A stretch of 64,000 bases of DNA from Sphaerulina vaccinii (lineage: Eukaryota > Ascomycota > Dothideomycetes > Mycosphaerellales > Mycosphaerellaceae), in contig JAKUDP010000004.1 of the NCBI GenBank assembly GCA_022570795.1, forward strand, positions 1,054,001 through 1,118,000, written 5' to 3'. A model generated the notes under the pieces. It did not search any database. It had not been told where the DNA came from and saw only the letters and a list, made by a program, of their open reading frames with translations. The translations under genes were made by a program, and so were the position numbers. How positions within the stretch are numbered: position 1 is the stretch's first letter; every line of letters begins with the position of its first letter. Of this stretch, positions 12,135 to 21,078 are shown in pieces.

Positions 12135-13082
12135 ATGGTATGCGCCAACACTCTGCAGATACTGCGAATGTATCGCTAATGACATGACAGGCGATCAAGC
12201 ACAACCAGCAGATCCAGTACAACCGTAAGACCCAGAAACACCTTTTTCCACCAGCGCACATTGAGGAAAGAAACTGATTGTTTGCAGATTTCCGCAAGGA
12301 CTGGCAACGCCGTGTCCGCGTGCACTTTGACCAGGTATGAGATCCCATTCTTCACGAATGAAGCATTCTTCATGAATGCGTCGGCTCCTGTAGTGCACTG
12401 CAATCGATGAACCTCGAGTTCTGACATACCCTTTTTCTGCTACAGCCAGGTCGCAAGCAGCGCAGACGCAATGCTCGTCAGGACAAGGCTGCCAAGGTCG
12501 CTCCACGCCCAGTGGACCGTCTGAGGCCTGTCGTCCGCTGCCCAACCATCAAGTACAACCGCCGTGTTCGTGCTGGTCGTGGCTTCTCGCTCGCTGAGCT
12601 CAAGGTACGACCTCCCAGACAGGTTGAAGAGAGATGGGAATGGACATTGACGACATGAACAGGAGGCTGGTATCCCACGCAAGCTTGCGCCAACCATCGG
12701 TATCTCCGTCGACCCTCGCCGCCAGAACCTCTCCGATGAGTCGCTCGCCGCCAACGTCGCCCGCCTGAAGGAGTACAAGCAGCGTCTTGTTCTCTTCCCA
12801 CGCAAGCTCAAGTCGCAGAAGAACGGCGACGCTTCCAAGGAGGAGGTCGAGGCTGCCAAGCAGATTGGCGAGACCGCCCACGATGGCAAGGTCAAGCAGT
12901 CCAAGCTCGCATTCCCAATCGACAACAAGGTCGTCATCAAGGAGGGCAAGATCTCCGACTACCCAGCCACCGAGAACGCCTACCGCGTGCTCCGCGACGC
13001 TCGCTCCGACGCTCGCCTTGTTGGCAAGCGCGAGAAGCGTGCCAAGGCCAAGCAGGAGGAAGAGGACAACAAGAAGAAATAG
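12135..13082 (+). CDS. RPL13: 60S ribosomal protein eL13
   Basis: Five exons: 12135-12137, 12191-12224, 12288-12334, 12446-12604 and 12663-13082, giving 220 residues. The first exon is only the start codon ATG; the second begins GCGATCAAGC, giving MAIKHNQQIQYNH. Downstream blocks FRKDWQRRVRVHFDQPGRK, PRPVDRLRPVVRCPTIKYN, VRAGRGFSLAELKEAGIPRK and APTIGISVDPRRQNLS are diagnostic of eL13, a component of the large ribosomal subunit. The C-terminus is Lys/Glu rich. All four introns are GT..AG (53, 63, 111 and 58 bp), and the frame only holds with all four removed. Many introns in a short highly expressed gene are common for fungal ribosomal-protein genes. Confidence 0.95.
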
Positions 13083-13486
13083 ATGTCTTGGACCAAGGAC
13101 ATGATGATCAGGAAGTGATGGCATTCAAGTTTGGCGTTGGAAGGAATCATGACAAGTACCATGTTGCGGAACGTCAGGCGCAGGAAAAAGTGTCAAAAGT
13201 TTCATGGCATGATACCAGCATAGCAAGTTGCATGCAACCACGTCTTTAATCACTTCCACGATCAGTATATTCTCCACATCTTCTTTCGCAATGTGCTTCC
13301 CATATCACTCTCGTGTGCTGTTGCCAAACTGTAGCAAGGCAGAGTGTCGACAACCCACGACATATATCTTGCGCTGATCACTGCCGCAACAGGCACTTTT
13401 CTAACCTCGGCACAGAATATATACCTACACTTCACTTCTTCTATCGATTCTACTACACTTAATACTATATTGACTACAGGGTACTC
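13083..13486. promoter_or_regulatory. Intergenic with TATA element upstream of the isomerase gene
   Basis: TATATA at 13418-13423 is about 65 bp before the ATG at 13487, with a pyrimidine-rich stretch between. The remainder is the eL13 3' region. Confidence 0.4.
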
Positions 13487-14425
13487 ATGCTAGCACGTCT
13501 CTTTAGATCGAAGTCTACATACCATCCGCTACCCAAGCTCTCTGCATATCGACTACCTCGACTCCAAATCCGCCCTCTCGCCACAGCAATGGCACCTTCA
13601 CCACCAAAGCTAGAAAACGTATCCATAACAATCGACAATCAACAACCAGCAATAGCTCTCATAAAGTTCAACAGACCTAAGAACGCGAACGCACTGAATG
13701 TGCCTCTAGTACAAGACTATCTCTCTGCACTCCGCTGGACAGAACAAGAACCGAGCATAAGAATCATCACAACGACTGGTGAAGGCAAATTCTTCACAGC
13801 AGGTCTCGACCTTCTCGACCCTTCAGTAAAAGCCACGCCAGGAGCGACAATCTCAGACGCATTCATCTCTACACTCTACGACATTCACGAACATCTCATA
13901 AAGACAGACAAACTCCTTATCACCGCCGTCAATGGACCTGCACCAGGTTGGGGTACGACACATATCGCTCTCTCGGATCTGGTGTATGCTACGCCAGGAG
14001 CATTCTTCCTCACGCCTTTTGTTCAATGGGGTCTTTGCGCTGAAGGTTGTTCTTCGTTGACTTTTACGAAGATTATGGGGAGGCAGAAGGCTTCTGCTCT
14101 CATTCTTGCGGGACAGAGGATGAGTGCTGAGGAATTGGAGAAAGTTGGACTTGTCACGAAGATTTTGCCGCAGGAGGGTTTCGTGGATGCTGTGCTCCAA
14201 GTGGCGAGAAATGTGGCCAAGTTGCCGCCTGCGAGTCTCAAGTTTAATAAGCAGGTTATGATGAGGACTGAGAGGGAGGCTTTGTTGGAGTGTAATCGGA
14301 TGGAATTGGAAGCGTTAAAGGAGCAGGTGAGGAAGAAGGAGAGTTTGGACGCTATTGCTGGTTTTGCGGAGGAGACGGAGAGGAAGAAGAGGGAGAAGGC
14401 TGCTGGTGGGAAAGCGAAGTTGTGA
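13487..14425 (+). CDS. Enoyl-CoA isomerase/hydratase family protein, C-terminal PTS1
   Basis: Single exon, 312 residues, crotonase fold. Visible parts: IKFNRPKNANALN, the oxyanion-hole region GEGKFFTAGLDL, VNGPAPGWGTTHIALSDLVY, and GLCAEGCSSLTFTKIMG. The Glu at residue 186 (CAEGC) sits where the catalytic Glu of peroxisomal delta3,delta2-enoyl-CoA isomerases lies, so isomerisation of unsaturated fatty acyl-CoA in beta-oxidation is likely; a hydratase is the alternative. The protein ends AKL, a peroxisomal type 1 targeting signal. The first 34 residues (MLARLFRSKSTYH and onward) are Arg-rich with no acidic residue, like a mitochondrial presequence, and a second in-frame ATG at 13589 would give a purely peroxisomal form. 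Confidence 0.88.
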   Translation: MLARLFRSKSTYHPLPKLSAYRLPRLQIRPLATAMAPSPPKLENVSITIDNQQPAIALIKFNRPKNANALNVPLVQDYLSALRWTEQEPSIRIITTTGEGKFFTAGLDLLDPSVKATPGATISDAFISTLYDIHEHLIKTDKLLITAVNGPAPGWGTTHIALSDLVYATPGAFFLTPFVQWGLCAEGCSSLTFTKIMGRQKASALILAGQRMSAEELEKVGLVTKILPQEGFVDAVLQVARNVAKLPPASLKFNKQVMMRTEREALLECNRMELEALKEQVRKKESLDAIAGFAEETERKKREKAAGGKAKL

Positions 14426-14537
14426 TCTCTGCACTTCGTCTATCCGAGTCTGACGTGTATATAGGCAGGGACTAGACTCTCGAGGACTCGCCACGCCGAG
14501 GCCACTGTTTCTTCCAATATGCGACCTGCTTCGTGTC

Positions 14538-15331
14538 TCATACAGTATTGAGATGCTTTTCGTTCTCGTTCTTGACCTTGAAACATTCCTCACGTCTGGA
14601 GTACGGGTCATGGTACGTGTGTCGCTCTCGATAAGTCGGCACGAACGCGCGCGACAGATCGGCTACGAACTCAGGACAGTCCATGAAGTCCTTTCCGTGA
14701 CCAGTCACCTCAAGCTCTCCCCAGCTGCCACCAAAACTGTCGTATCCGTAAATCCAGACCATGTAGATCCGAGCTGGCGAGTCTTTAGGGGTCTTCTCAT
14801 AAATTTGCTTCACAACTTGAGGACTTGGGCGATTGCCAGTTTTCAGGAGCTCCATCATAGCTGTCATCGTAGAGTCACAGAAGCAATCATCCTGTACCTT
14901 GTCTCCAAAGATGTAGAATCTAGCCAGCAAGTTCCATGCAATAAGTGTATCGTTGGATCCGTGTTCGAACTACTGGATTGGTCGTTCTTGTAGCCACTCA
15001 AGATATGGTCCTACGACATCGGCTGTGTCGTCTGGTAGGCTGATCTTTCGCTCAATACCCTCCTGGGAGACATTAGCATGGATTTGGTGCAGCCGTAGCG
15101 GAATTTGAGAGTGGGATACATGCCTTCCATCGTGTTCCAAGAGCAGCACAGAAGAATTCAGAATTCTGATAAAGGACCTCCTCTTCGACCTCGAACAGCG
15201 TGTCAAGATCTTTTCCTACAGCCAGAGTGATGATATTGCCTGCGATTCTGATATCTGTTAGTTGGAACATAACTCGCTATGCTAAAAATGACACACCGCC
15301 GCTTCTCCTGAGTTCCCGGATCGTTGGTCAT
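14538..15331 (-). pseudogene. BTB/POZ-like gene with an in-frame stop codon
   Basis: A relative of the BTB gene at 5990. Exons inferred: 15297-15331 (MTNDPGTQEKR), 15124-15247, then 14538-15062. Intron 15248-15296 is GT..AG with CTAAC ten bases before its end. Intron 15063-15123 begins GC, not GT (AAG|GCATGT), and rejoins TRWKEGIERKISLPDD. BTB features: EEEVLYQNSEFFCAAL, VVGPYLEWLQERP, NLLARFYIFGDKVQDDCF. A TAG at 14970-14972 interrupts the frame between WLQERPIQ and FEHGSN, and similarity to the intact relative continues in the same frame on both sides. Removing a 54-bp GTAGTT..CTAG segment would skip the stop but also the conserved LLAR part. So either a recently broken gene or one with an unusual intron. 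Confidence 0.55.
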
Positions 15332-15691
15332 GCTTGACGACGAGAGCTAGTTCGCGAAAGTGTCAAGTGATCGATGTTCTCGTGAAGTGGAAATAGTGTT
15401 TCCATTGTTTGTCGTTCTCCGTCGCCAGGACTATTTCGTCCTTCGTTGCTAGAGAGATGATGAAAAGTGGGTCTGCCGCGTGTGTGTTCCATAGTCTATA
15501 CGGTGGCATGGTCATTTTAGGTATATAACAGCTCTGTCTCCTCATTCATAACACAGATCGATCATCAGCCCGGGTGGCTTGCGGCAGATGAACATAATTG
15601 TGTTCAATATCGTTTGCTGACGCCGTTGGCGACTTGCGGGAAGAATCTCGACACGAGAAAGAACGATACCTACACACAACATCTCTACTTC
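15332..15691. other. Spacer upstream of the BTB-like gene
   Basis: About 360 bp containing the promoter of the minus-strand BTB-like gene; TATATA occurs near 15523. No gene seen. Confidence 0.4.
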
Positions 15692-16297
15692 TTAGACGTT
15701 GGGCTTCCAGAGCCTGTCCATCCAGTCTGTGATGCCACCATACACATACGCAGAGTCCAGCTTGATCACCAGAGTGCTGAGGATAAGGTCTTTGAGTTTG
15801 AAGTCCTCTGGAGCTATGCGAGCTACGGTCTCCGGACCTTTGATGGCTGCTTGCAACTCGGCTTAGAGCCGGTGGACTTCATGTCGACAAGTGGGTAGCC
15901 GCAATTGAGATTATTTCCGCCACCAACTTACACACCTGCGGCAGAATAGACAATGTTGCTCTTTCCGTTTCCGGGACATGCTCCATCCACAGCTATGACC
16001 TGGAGGTGGGTGTAAGATTAGCAAGGACGGCAACGACAGAGCATGCCTTCCTTGACTCACCAGCGTGTCGGTATGAGGAGTTCGGCGCCCACACACCTTG
16101 CAAGGGCTCTCGATGAAACCAGGACAGACTAGATGCACAAAGCCAGCTCGCTCTTCCGTGATCCTGTCAGGTGTCGTGCCTTCAGGGTAACGGAACATGG
16201 CAGGATTCAAAGCTCGCGTTGGACGACCATCGGTGGCGACTTGTGATGTTTCGATCTCGTCGTGAGGCTCACTCAGGTGGTACTGGTGGCTGGCCAT
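15692..16297 (-). pseudogene. Decayed RNase H-like copy
   Basis: Tandem relative of the intact RNase H-like gene at 16614-17390. Exon 1 (16061-16297) starts MASHQYHLSEPHDEIE and ends PHTDTL. A clean 61-bp intron (16000-16060, GTGAGT..CAG) leads into VIAVDGACPGNGK, matching the intact VIAVDGACPGNGR. Next, where the intact copy has GVYVGCCNPLNG, this one reads GV-stop-VGGGNNLN, a TAA in place of Tyr. A one-base loss then shifts the frame before AELQAAIKG. The strand KLDSAYVYGGITDW is kept, but a stop follows at 15692, so the last about 80 residues with the final catalytic Asp are missing. A gtgtgt..ctaag splice could bypass the first two lesions but would remove the core of the fold. Confidence 0.75.
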
Positions 16298-16613
16298 TGT
16301 GAAGCGATCTGTCTGTTTCGAAGTCGAGGAGGACGGCGATGTTGCTGCAAAGTGCCCGAGGTCGGCCACGATTGAGCATGGTATAGAAGAAGTGGCTAGT
16401 TGGGTACTTCCGAGGCTGGGGTCTTCTTGCTGAAGAGTGAAGACACAAAGTTCAGCAAGAGCGAAACAGAGCACGGAGTGATTGCGCCGTTGGCATCGCT
16501 TATCGATTGCATATCTCCCGGCTGCTCTGTTTGCTACTGCAGCTTCCCGATCCGTGCCTCTGCTTCATGGAAAGGCTGACATTCAGGGTGCGAACGCCTT
16601 CCTTGTGCATGAT

Positions 16614-17390
16614 TTACTCGACACGCAGCCTCTTCGCTCCACGCTCAGCATGCTGCCAAATCTGAAAGCCTCCAGAACCAGGTGCTCGTTCGCTGACTCC
16701 TCCTTCGGGATCACTCATCATTCTGGAGTATGCCACATTGGCCAACTCGTCTGCCTCCTTGTTATACCTTCTAGGAACCTGCCAAAACATGACCCGGGTG
16801 CCACGCGCCTCGAAGCTTTCCACCATCAAGTCCAACTCCCCCCAGAGATACCTGTTAGACACCTCAACCATTCGAGTATTCTGCCACCCTTTCCGCTTCC
16901 ACTTCTTGATCCAGTCTACTATACCATCATGAACGTATGCTGAGTCAGTCTTGATGACCAAGAGGCCAGACTCGTCAATCGGGAGCACATCCGGCTCAAT
17001 GGCGGCAGCAACATCCAAGCCCTTGATGGCAGCTCTTAGTTCGGCCTTCTGGTTAGTAGCTCCGCCATCTGGATCCTCGAAGCCGTATGCGCCATTCAGA
17101 GGATTGCAACAGCCTACATAGACACCTCCTGAAGAATGTATCAAACTGCCCCTGCCATTACCAGGACAAGCCCCATCCACAGCAATGACTAGAGTACCTG
17201 AGTGCCAAGCTACTCTCCCACAGCACTCAGAGGGCTGGTCGAGCTTATGAGGACAGGTGAGTCTGTTGAAATACTCTGTCTCCTGGGTGATCCCCTCCAG
17301 AGGGAGGTCTTTCGGGTAGTCATGGTCGACTGGTATGAAACTTCGGCCTGCGGCTGCATCTTTTGATCCGTGCGCATCATGAGCTCCCAT
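16614..17390 (-). CDS. RNase H-like protein with all four catalytic acids
   Basis: Single exon, 258 residues, starting MGAHDAHGSKD. The RNase H fold occupies about residues 66-222. Catalytic residues are visible: Asp72 in AVDGACPGNG, Glu117 in NQKAELRAAIKG, Asp149 in VIKTDSAYVHDG and Asp214 in NKEADELANVA, with KKWKRKGWQNT and the WQVPRRYN strand between. Such proteins cleave RNA in RNA-DNA hybrids. The N-terminal extension carries CPHKLDQPSECCGRVAWH, a Cys/His cluster also present in the decayed neighbour (LVCPGFIESPCKVCGRR), so it is a family trait of unknown role. It is not the hybrid-binding N-terminal domain of yeast RNH1. Activity is inferred from the intact acids. Confidence 0.85.
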   Translation of the reverse strand: MGAHDAHGSKDAAAGRSFIPVDHDYPKDLPLEGITQETEYFNRLTCPHKLDQPSECCGRVAWHSGTLVIAVDGACPGNGRGSLIHSSGGVYVGCCNPLNGAYGFEDPDGGATNQKAELRAAIKGLDVAAAIEPDVLPIDESGLLVIKTDSAYVHDGIVDWIKKWKRKGWQNTRMVEVSNRYLWGELDLMVESFEARGTRVMFWQVPRRYNKEADELANVAYSRMMSDPEGGVSERAPGSGGFQIWQHAERGAKRLRVE

Positions 17391-18876
17391 GGCGTAGAAG
17401 ATAGGTACGTAGAATATCTAGAAGATCGTCGTCGTTGGACCACTGCAGGTTATCAATGGCTGTCAAAGGCAGAGCCTCGGAGAGTTCCGTTGTCTATTGT
17501 ATGGTCTATTGTATGCTTGTGGTCCAGTCGGATCCTGGCCAGCCTGATGATCAAGCGCAGGAATCGGAGTGGAAGATTTGTGGCGACGTCTTCGGCCTTG
17601 TGTGGCCCTGTCCGGAATCTGGTTGAATGTGGAATATGGAAGGCTGCAGCTCAACTGCGCCTTGCGAATTTTCTTGATGGAAATATCAGGCACATTTATC
17701 AACTGTGCTATGCAGGAGAAGAAGTCAGCATGAAGAGGTGACGAAGAAACAGGAACAAGTGTGAATATCAACAGTGCACCACTCTGTGTGGCCTCTTCCG
17801 AATACAGGCCTGCCCCTGCTGCCAAGGATTGTGTTTTCGAACGTGTCGAATATGGAGCGCGTCTTCATGAAATGACAGCTTGGGACGCTTTATACATGTT
17901 GCTCGCTCCTTGGAGCGTGGCGGCTCGTCTTGTATGGTTCGAGTTCCGCTCACTGTATTTGCAGGGGAACTTGTGTCGAGCGGCTTTGGTTGAGCAATGG
18001 AAGAAGGAGACGAAGCAAATTGAGGAGCCATATAGCATTTCCCAAGACATTATGCTAGCTCCCGTTCTCCCGCGGCCAATGCAGAATGCTTGTCCCAACT
18101 TATGTCTGTTTTGAAGGTGTTCCTGCTCGCAACAACATCTTTGAACTTCTTCAACTCACGACAATCGCAACATCATATGTAAAACATCAAGGCTGCCACG
18201 CGTCCGCTGCACCACGTGGACTAACGCGAACTGATTGAAGCCGCCTTGCGACTCGGGAAAGCCAGGCTAGCGATTCCGCACTCCTAGCACGAAACCCAAA
18301 ACATGCGCTTGTGCCGATTTCCGGCGTAAAAGGAGTTCCCTATACCTGATAAGAGCAAGTCGGCATCGCAGCGAGGTCCATTGCGCAAGCCACAAGCTGG
18401 AACTCATCTTATTGCTACAAAATGATCCCTATGAGCTACTTGGAACCACTGCAGTCTCAGAGTGATAAAGAAGCACTTTTTAATCACTGCCGATATGCGA
18501 TTGGAAAAGCGCCACTTCGTTGTTGTCACTTCCATCAGTTGCTTCTGTTGTACAAAGCATGCGGTTCATAGACCAGCAAGAGACGCCACCTAAAGTCTCC
18601 TGCAGTCGAGAACGAAAGTCCTCTGACGCGCCTAGCGTACCGCCCTCATTTGGAGTGCCAGTATGGGCAGTGACTACAAACGAGAAAGTTTTCGACTAAG
18701 CAGCACAAGGTCTATGTGGCTGGCTGAGTGCTCCGAGAGTGACAGACAGCGGGTTTGTCGTGGCTACAAGAGCGGAGGCAGAGCACGTTGCACTGCTCCT
18801 GAACTGTATCTCCTCACCAGGACCACTCGCAGCACTTTTGCTCCATCATCACTCTGAGCCCGCTAAGTTCGCGATT
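17391..18876. other. Intergenic, about 1.5 kb, nothing recognised
   Basis: Several frames of 60-120 codons occur on both strands, none with a domain, signal peptide or plausible exon structure. Includes the promoter of the secreted-protein gene. Confidence 0.5.
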
Positions 18877-20736
18877 ATGGCCTTTGCACAGACGACGCTG
18901 CTGCTCGCGGTCCTCGCATCCTTCGCAGTCGCTGGCAATCAAGATCCCGCTTGTGTCAATCCTCGCTATGGATATACCCCATCTCCTTACTTGTCTCTCT
19001 CGACCTACCCTCCGGCTCAGACATACTGTTCCAAGAAGTATCCTGTCCCATGCACGACGACCACGCGAACAGTCAGCAGCACTTGCACATCCTCTACAAT
19101 TACAGGTGAGGAACTCGATGCAGCATCAGAATTTCGACTGACTATGCAACAGCACCTGCCGTGACATCGACTGCTCCAACTAAGACGTGAGTCAACCTGG
19201 TCTATAGTACCTTCGATGCTCGAGGTAGCTGACACTTGTATCACAGCGTGACCGCTGTGCCGGTAATCTTCGGGGCTCCTACTTCCACAATTACTGCTTC
19301 AGCTGTAACTACGTAAGCTCCACAATACCGAACAAGCCACGGAGCTTGCTGACAGGAGACAGGACGAGCGGCACATCCATCATCACAGCAACACCGCCCG
19401 CTTCTGTCACTCAAACAATCACACAGCCAGCGATCACTGTGACCGCACCATTAGACACGATTACAGCACCGCCTTCGACAGAGACAGATACCGAAACAGA
19501 CACAGCAACAGTCACGACAACTTCAAGCGTCACCGTCACTACGACAGGTTAGGAGTCTCCTCCATGCCCGATGTCAAATGCTCGCTGACCAAGCCTATTC
19601 AGTCCAAGCAAATGCCAAGCGCGCGCTGGACGCTCGCTACGCAGATCCTAATGCCAGCAGATACTCAAAGCTCACTGGACTCGCTAGCACTCACCAATCA
19701 TCCATCTGCAGCTGCATTGAGACCAGAAAGACAGAGACCAGCACAAAGACGCTCAAGGTCTATCCGACCGTAACTCCTACTAAGACGACTACACCTGTTT
19801 TTACAACAACACCAAGCACTACTATCGTAAGTTACCTCTGTGCTTCACGTTCGCTACTCTGCCGCAAGATCCCTTCTCTGCGTTCCATCTTCAAATATAC
19901 GGGGTTCGTGCGAAGATCCGATTGAAAGAATGCCGAACTGGCGGTTTGATAAACCTAAGCGAACGAGCTAACGAGTCTTCGTAGACTCCACTGACAACAT
20001 TCACACCTGTAATCACGGTCCCATCGTCTACGACGTTCACGCCGACCACGACTATCACACAGAATACGACACCAACTGTCACCGTGACACCATCAACAAC
20101 TGTAAGTCACTAATGGGCTCTTCCCGGTTAATGCCTTCTCACTGAGCAAAGGCAAAGCTTGGTCAAGAAACGTAAGCAGAGAAGTCTCTCAGGTACCCTA
20201 GCTCACATACGCGTCTTTGTTAGGTTACGCCCACTATAACGACCACTACGACTACGATTACTACTTCTACAGTCACGGAGACCGATACGACGTAAGAAGC
20301 CCTCAAATGATCAACCTGTCTACTCAATAGAACTAATTGTGATCACTCTAGGACTGTTACCGTCACCTCCAGCCCCATTCCTCTCTGCAACGGCCCTTCA
20401 TTCAACGGAGCTGCAGGCGCTGGAGGGTGCTCATCCAACTGCTACTGCGATGAGCGCATAGGAGGATCAGGAGGATTCTGCGACGCTGCCTCAGCTTGCG
20501 GCAATAATTGCAGTAGCGATGCCGACTGCCCGAGTGGCCAACTTTGTACCAACGGTCATCCCGAGTGCGGAGGCTCAGGTACCTGCCTCAGCTACTCAGG
20601 CTGCTCATCTACGGTCACCAAGAAGCGGTCATCAGCCCGTGACTTCCTTGATGTCGTGAGACGTGCGAAGGCTGGGTTGAACGAACCTAATGGCGCGGTC
20701 GTGAAGCTCATTAGAGGTGATGCGTCTGAGAAGTGA
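18877..20736 (+). CDS. Secreted Thr-rich protein with Cys-rich C-terminal domain
   Basis: Eight exons: 18877-19105, 19153-19186, 19247-19312, 19363-19547, 19603-19826, 19985-20101, 20224-20291, 20352-20736; 435 residues. All seven introns are GT..AG and the frame holds only when they are removed. It starts with a signal peptide (MAFAQTTLLLAVLASFAVAG). A short Tyr/Pro/Cys segment follows, then long Thr/Val/Pro runs, probably O-glycosylated. A small insert carries LDARYADPNASRY and SSICSCIET. The C-terminal domain of about 75 residues is rich in Cys, Gly and Asn (GGCSSNCYCDERIG, CGNNCSSDADCPSGQLC). No C-terminal hydrophobic tail, so no GPI anchor is predicted. TKKRSSARD suggests a Kex2-type site. 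Likely cell-wall or extracellular glycoprotein; family not recognised. Confidence 0.8.
19363..20291 (+). repeat. Thr-codon-rich low-complexity coding region
   Basis: Exons 4 to 7 of the secreted protein are dominated by ACN codons mixed with GTN and CCN, an irregular repeat rather than an exact tandem one. It encodes the extended, probably glycosylated linker. Confidence 0.6.
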
Positions 20737-21078
20737 AGAGACAAGCGACGAGAAGGTAGAGGAGGTGCACAACAGAGAAGTTATAGGACTAAGCTTTGCC
20801 AAGGAAGGATTGAAGTAAGGTACAAAAGTCGATGCCTCTCAAGTGCTTTACCACAACGTCTCACTACGAACGCATCATGTATTCGTTCAGGTGTCACATA
20901 CCAGGCCGCAGCAACTACGAGATGCACTTTTGGAAAGTACTCACCACTGAATCGAGAAGGCGACATTGCTGGGAAGAGAGCGTACAACACCATATGGGTG
21001 CAGGCGGGCGTGAACATGAATGAGAATTCTGCTTTTATATCTTCGCTCTATATACTGCTACACGTTCCGTCTATCTAC
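20737..21078. other. Convergent 3' spacer
   Basis: About 340 bp between the stop codons of the secreted-protein gene and LYS2; nothing else seen. Confidence 0.5.

Noticed and set aside
19578..19925. Separate 115-codon gene
   Set aside because: It is exon 5 of the secreted Thr-rich protein read into its following intron.
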